Assembly (NCBI GenBank): GCA_949752735.1
Contig: OX457038.1
Span: forward strand, 62,872,752-62,936,751
Origin: Lumbricus terrestris
Lineage: Eukaryota > Annelida > Clitellata > Crassiclitellata > Lumbricidae
Direction of reading: 5' to 3'
DNA: 64,000 bases
Positions 58,849 to 64,000 of this stretch are shown in pieces (positions within the stretch are counted from its first letter, which is position 1; the number at the start of each line of letters is the position of its first letter). The notes beneath the pieces are model-generated. The model was not told the DNA's origin. It was given only the letters and a program-made list of their open reading frames with translations, and made no database searches. The position numbers and the translations under genes were made by a program.

Positions 58849-58925
58849 TGTCATATCAAAGATGGTTAGTGCCCCCTTCATCCTTTCTCCAGGTTTTGGA
58901 CTGGCCCTGGCAGATTACAAAAAGT
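58849..58925 (+). repeat. Three-copy interspersed repeat, copy 3
   Basis: CATATCAAAGATGGTTAGTG, then CCCCCTTCATCCTTTCTCCAGG and TTTGGACTGGCCCTGGCAGA. Same family as 27330-27395 and 51497-51575. Confidence 0.7.
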
Positions 58926-59785
58926 GACAGAGTAAAAAGTCTCTAACCACTGATGTGTATTAATTCTACTGGATTGATAAGGCCTCGGCTATAGCCTATT
59001 GACCCACAGCAGACGGCGAATCAGACGCGGTTTCCGGTAAGGGAAGCAAGTCTTTATCTACATTATAAGGCGGAAAGTTTGTCTTTCTGTTTGTATGTCC
59101 GGATGTATTTTTGAATTTTTGTCTCAAGAAAGACTCTGAAACTATATAGAGTTTCGGTTTACGAAAATTTTTTGCAATTAGTTCTAACCATAATTTGTAG
59201 GTCAACGCGGCTATTTTCAGCTCTCAATTCACTTTAAAACCTGAGATATGAGCATGATCTTGTAGTCAGCGCCTTTACAAATCTAAGCAGCGATTTTCAC
59301 GTCGCACATTAACCAAAGCGTCGCCGTTGTCGAGCATCCTCGCCTCTTGCATATTAATTAACTAAGTCGTTAAACACCGAACATGTCCAAAACACCACAC
59401 GTGTCCAGCACCCGAGAACAAACATAGGGGCTCGCGTTCAAAATTTTTAGCGTATACCTTTCAAGAGTTTGAAACATTTAATTTTCTTTCCGAAAGTTAA
59501 CGATGTATTTAAAACGTTCTTTGTTTTCAACTATCTATTTTCAACGAGCGCATACATTAATGACGTCATCGCTTCTTCACCTCATTTTTTTGACGACGGC
59601 CGATCTTATAGCACGCGGTTGTATTTGCGGTTCGCAAATAATAGCAAAAGCACCGATAATGAACGGCTGATCGCAAGTTTGGACAAGACAATGACACTAT
59701 AGATACCGGTAATTAATACCGGTAATTAATATCCTACCGTGTCGTCGTACGTAGGCTATATCTCCTATCTGGAGATTACTTATAG
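58926..59785. other. Intergenic; no supported gene
   Basis: AT-rich sequence with no recognised element. A short ACCGGTAATTAAT duplication lies near 59705-59730. Confidence 0.4.
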
Positions 59786-59790
59786 CGGAC

Positions 59791-61600
59791 AGGCCCGGAT
59801 TAAGCCCTCGGAAGGCCCGACGCCATATTCTCCGGGGCAGTGATATTTTCGTGAATAAGAAGTAGAATAAGAATAATAATTATTGCATTTTCGTTCAGCA
59901 GAAGTAGAAGTAGAATAAAAATTATTTTAAGAACGAGAATAGAATAAGAAGTGGAATTAAGACCTTCAGAAGTGAATAAGAATAAGAAGTATAATTATTT
60001 TAAGAACGAGAATAGAATAAGAAGTGGTATTAGGACATTCAGAAGTGAATAAGAATAAGAAGTATAAATATTTTGAGAACGAAAATGAAGAGACTTCTGA
60101 TTTTTATGGGCCGTATTTTAGTAATGTGAGGAGGCAGATTAGTCACAGAACAAAGAGGCGTTTTACCTGTATTCCCGGGGTCATAATTATGGCTCTAAAC
60201 TAATCTAAACCAGTTTGGAGTTAGGGGCTATTCGAGGTCAATCCACGCAAGAAGCCAAGAACCTTGGAGCTATTGATATGCAAATGGGGTAATGCAGGGC
60301 TGAGGGGATGAGAAAACCAGGGTCACCATTGGAGTTAGGTAAGATATGATTGGCCTGTGAATAAGGAGAGACAAGAGTCAGGCACGTGAGACTGAACAGA
60401 GACAGTCCGCTGGCAAGAAAGACTGTTTAGTTGTAGCTGGATATGAAAAGGAGGGTGGTTGTCTCAGGTGTAGAGATTAGAGAAGAGCATAGGATTGCCC
60501 TTGGAGAGAGAGAAACCAACAGAATTCTCTGGCCAGGGTGAAATATATCAGGCTTGAACAATATCTGTCACAACATATTTTGAGGGCAAAGAAGGAAAGG
60601 GGCCACTTTGTTTAATCTGAGGTAAAAAAATTAGCCGTAGAGTTTACAGTTACAAAACATTCTCGTTGATAACATGCTTTGTCTGTCACCTTTATTTAGT
60701 TCTATAAAATCCTGTTAGTACTATGTGAATAGGCGTCCAACTTCTAATTCTGATTCATTCACACCACATTACAATATCGCACTTTGGGATGTTTAGTTCT
60801 TTGTATTCATAGCCAGACTAGTGTTATCGAGGCAGCGTTCTAGCAAATGATAGACTGAGCGGACCTTTGGTATGATAGCGGGAATCTATCCCGCATCCTA
60901 CCTGATGTTCTGCTCTTCACGCCAGTTTAAGTTATGTTATCATTATTCTATGGATCCCCATATGCAAAGCAGGGCCATTAATTCCCTCGGCCCGTAACCT
61001 GGGCTTGCAGGTCACAAGTACCTTCTTTATCATGAGACACGGATGCCATCGGCCTTCTGGCAATGAAAACCAGGTATTCAACAAAATTGGTTCCAAGCGT
61101 GGAGTTTAATCACCAGAAAAGCACCCACTAACTTGAAGCTTTATAAGTTTATATCATAGCCTTAAATTCCAAGCTTCTAATAAAGCACCAGCCGAAAGTG
61201 TCATCACACAGAAAGCATTAGGTCTATCATCGTGACTATAAATAAGCTAAATTGGCAAATTGCAAGAGCGAGAAAAACTGACAAGTGCACGGATAAGTAA
61301 AATTGTGTCAAATCTCTAACTGGAAGAAGAAGTGAAATTATCTGAGAACTGGAAGTAGAAATAAAATTGCTCAAGTAGAAGTGAATAAGAACTAGAAGTT
61401 AAATTATTTGAGAACTAGAAGTAGAAGTAGAAGTAAAATCACGTCAACAGAAGTGAATAAGAACTATAGAAGTAAAATTATTTGAGAACTAGAAGTAGAA
61501 GTGGAAGTAAAATCACGTCAACAGAAGTGAATAAGAACTAGAAGTAAAATTAATCTAGGAACTAAAATATCACTGCTCCGGGGCCCCCTATAATTTACCG
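59791..61600. mobile_element. Possible nested elements: hAT-like outer, LTR-like inner
   Basis: CAGGCCCGGATTAAG at 59791 is a hAT-style terminus. GGGGCAGTGATATTTT at 59836 recurs inverted as AAAATATCACTGCTCCGGGG at about 61564. Purine-rich AGAAGTAGAATAAGAA arrays lie inside both (59855-60090; 61320-61545). Between them (about 60125-61090) is a segment with TTCTATAAAA at about 60699. It ends before AATTGGTTCCAAGCGTGGAG (about 61086), which resembles a primer-binding site after an LTR. No coding domains were found, so this is a tentative reading. Confidence 0.3.
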
Positions 61601-62290
61601 TTACCTTCTGTTACCACACTGTTCCTACAATCCCACGTGTTTATGCATGCCTATCAATGACTAGGCTATAGACCTGTAATTCAAACTTAATCAAGTGTAG
61701 CTTAACCAAATACAGAAATATTTTTTAAATGACACTTTATAAATGTCAATGCAGTAGATTATATTGTTTAGTGTCACGGATTAAAGCCTATTGTTATACC
61801 AATAATAGTTCACATTTTCTACTCGTGGCAGTGGCATACTGGTCAAAATGTCATTAAAGGAAACAGTAGGCTATCTAAGAGATCCTCAGATCAGCTCGAT
61901 GGCCTCCTAATCCCTCCTTTGCCGAAATGGTTCGGCCAAAGAACTTTGACCTATCCATTTAGCGTTTACAACTGTTGTTTGTCGTGACAAATTGCCATTG
62001 CTGTTAAATTTTTTATTCTGCTGCCACCCATAGACTTGCGCCAGCATTGAGAACTACCCTTGAATTGCGCTATAAAAGAGCCGTACAGCAATTTCCTCCA
62101 CCGCCGCCTGCTCTATTCCTCCTTCACTCTCTTCTTTGTGTCCCATTAACCTGTGTCCCACTCTCTTGTTTTATTCTTCCTTTCCTCTTGAATGTATATT
62201 TGATAAATTTTTCTCGGCCAGTGTTTTAGTGGCTCTGTATAGATGACGCTTTTGCTGCTGAATAAGCTAGAAATGAATAAAATGTGTATA
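61601..62290. other. Intergenic; no supported gene
   Basis: No recognised element. The 62047-62229 open frame is a C/T-rich artefact. Confidence 0.4.
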
Positions 62291-62291
62291 T

Positions 62292-62460
<169 letters not shown>

Positions 62461-63420
62461 ATAATTATAAAAATAACGACAATTTATGATGATTACAAGT
62501 CATAGAATGAACGAGTGATTAAAATATATATATAGCAGGAGTCGAATTAACGATAAAATTATGGCAGCCATGCAAGTCGTCCATCACGAGTTGATGCTTA
62601 TTTTATGCCACTTAACGAGTGGAAGACTGAGAAGATCTTTTGGAGAGGCAGCAGAAATCAATCCCGAGTCCATGATGGTCTGATCTTCATACCGGAGTGT
62701 TGACATTCACTTACCCCCCCCCTTCCCAAGGGAGTTTAGGTGAAGAGTGAACTGATGTGAATTTCAAAATAAATTTGATTTATAAGTTAGATGTTTGGTT
62801 CATATTTAATAAACATGACTTCTCGCATTATGACTGTTTCTTCAATAATAATATTATTGTCTGTCGATAAATGATAATTTCATACGTGTTTCATACATAA
62901 ATATGGCCTTACCAAAAACCTTATAACCAAAAATCGAACAGGCCTAATTTCACTACTTATTGGAAAAATATAAAACTGAAACCCGTCCAAACAAAAAGTC
63001 CTAGAGACTAATTACTATGTAGTGTGAGAGTATATAGCATATTTGTGATTTACATGTTATCTTAAATATTATGTGCGTATATAGTCAATGTGTATGATCA
63101 CATCAAAGTACGTGCAAGTTGGTGTTATTTGGCGGTTAAGTTTTAAGCATACATCCTCAATATGCATACACTACATGTATATTATAGTGTCTATAGGTCC
63201 TGTATGAGTAATTATAATTATGCAATTTACATATCCATGCATAGAGATAAATATTGTACACGAATGTATAATTATATCTGATTACACTAGTGTTATAATC
63301 AGCGTAATAAATGCGTGTGTTGGCTAACGGAAAGATAAAAGTGTTGGAGATACGAGGAGGGCCTGCAGAGAGGAGGAAGAGAGGGAGACGTCGGTTGGGG
63401 TCATTCCGTCCATTGCATCA
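62461..63420. other. Intergenic; no supported gene
   Basis: AT-rich and apparently unique. Nothing is recognised. Confidence 0.4.
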
Positions 63421-64000
63421 TTGGCTGCTGACCCAGAGCTGCCCCCGACGCTATGCCTCCTCCTTCCCCTTCTCCTTCTCCTCCTCGTCCTTCTCCTCCC
63501 CCATCCCTTCTCTTCTCCTTCCTTCTCGTATTCCCTTCCTCGCATCTCGGCTACTATACTCTCCTTCCTCTTCCGCTTCCTCCCACTTCTTCTCCCACTC
63601 TGCCCCGTTTCGTTCCTATCCGTCTGATGGATGTGCTGATTGCTTCCATAATCCATTTTCTCCCCCGGTTCCCAGAAGGGAAAGGGAAGGCCACCGCCCT
63701 CACTTTATCAGTCGCTACTCGATGGATGGACCGATGGATGGACGGATGGAAGAATGGATGGATACTTAGACGGATGGATATATGAGTGGCTGGATGGATC
63801 GGTGGATAGAAGGATGAATGGTCGGTGGATGGATAAGTAAATGGATTGAAGGAAGAATGGATGGATGAATAACAAATGGATGAATAATTGACAGAAGGAT
63901 TGGAGAAAGGAGGAATGATTGGATGCTTTTGTGGATTTATTTCTATAGAGGACGAATACATGGAATGAATGGAAGAAATGGATAGCTGGATGGGGGTGGG
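63421..64000. repeat. Pyrimidine-rich tract and GGAT minisatellite
   Basis: CTTCTCC-rich tract at about 63450-63630, then GATGGATGGA-type degenerate tetranucleotide repeats from about 63720 to the window end. Open frames on both strands here are compositional. Confidence 0.85.

Noticed and set aside
63311..63961. Overlapping frames at the right end on both strands
   Set aside because: Caused by the pyrimidine tract and GGAT repeats.

Overview
The window is eukaryotic (metazoan) genomic DNA. Genes are split by GT-AG introns, intergenic DNA is AT-rich and full of microsatellites and transposon relics, and one 200-base assembly gap (N) lies at 33801-34000. The palindromic octamer TAGGCCTA and its AGGCCT core recur throughout the apparent host DNA. 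Together with the repeat families (CR1/L2-type LINEs, tRNA- and RTE-tailed SINEs, many hAT MITEs), this suggests a marine invertebrate, perhaps an echinoderm. That assignment is an inference from style, not a proven identification.

Layout. 0.1-6.3 kb (+): 3' half of a PDZ-domain protein gene (Par3-like PDZ) with a repeat-encoded low-complexity tail and an array of tandem splice acceptors. 8.0-10.3 kb: a small inverted-repeat element, then a 5'-truncated CR1/L2-like LINE (-). 11.42-17.86 kb: a DNA transposon candidate with ~155-160 bp terminal inverted repeats. It carries a decayed gene for a large unnamed metazoan protein family with a C-terminal eight-cysteine motif, possibly Academ-like. 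18.7-26.3 kb (+): a complete 11-exon RBM34 homologue (two RRMs, 459 aa by my splice model) with a GC-AG intron and SINEs in its introns. 26.4-33.8 kb: intergenic, with two hAT MITEs bearing exact 8-bp target duplications, microsatellites and a perfect 23-bp-arm hairpin.

34.0-41.9 kb (-): a Polinton/adintovirus-type protein-primed family B DNA polymerase in an unusual setting. It forms an eight-exon spliced gene (1409 codons in frame) with Ser/Ala-rich, coiled-coil and zinc-ribbon N-terminal exons, six of seven introns in phase 1, a poly(A) signal, and tandem arrays around and inside it. 42-46.7 kb: microsatellites and AT-rich repeats. 46.7-48.8 kb: a 1.5-kb hAT-like element inserted in an 18-bp satellite array. 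49.4-51.0 kb: another 1.6-kb element with 8-bp TSD and a LINE fragment nested in it. 51-64 kb: mostly repeats, a third hAT MITE, one likely acidic-protein exon (56.9-57.6 kb), and a possible LTR fragment nested between purine-rich arrays.

The RBM34 and PDZ genes are ordinary host genes. The two items most worth attention are the TIR-flanked element at 11.4-17.9 kb and the intron-containing, N-terminally extended PolB gene at 34.6-41.1 kb.
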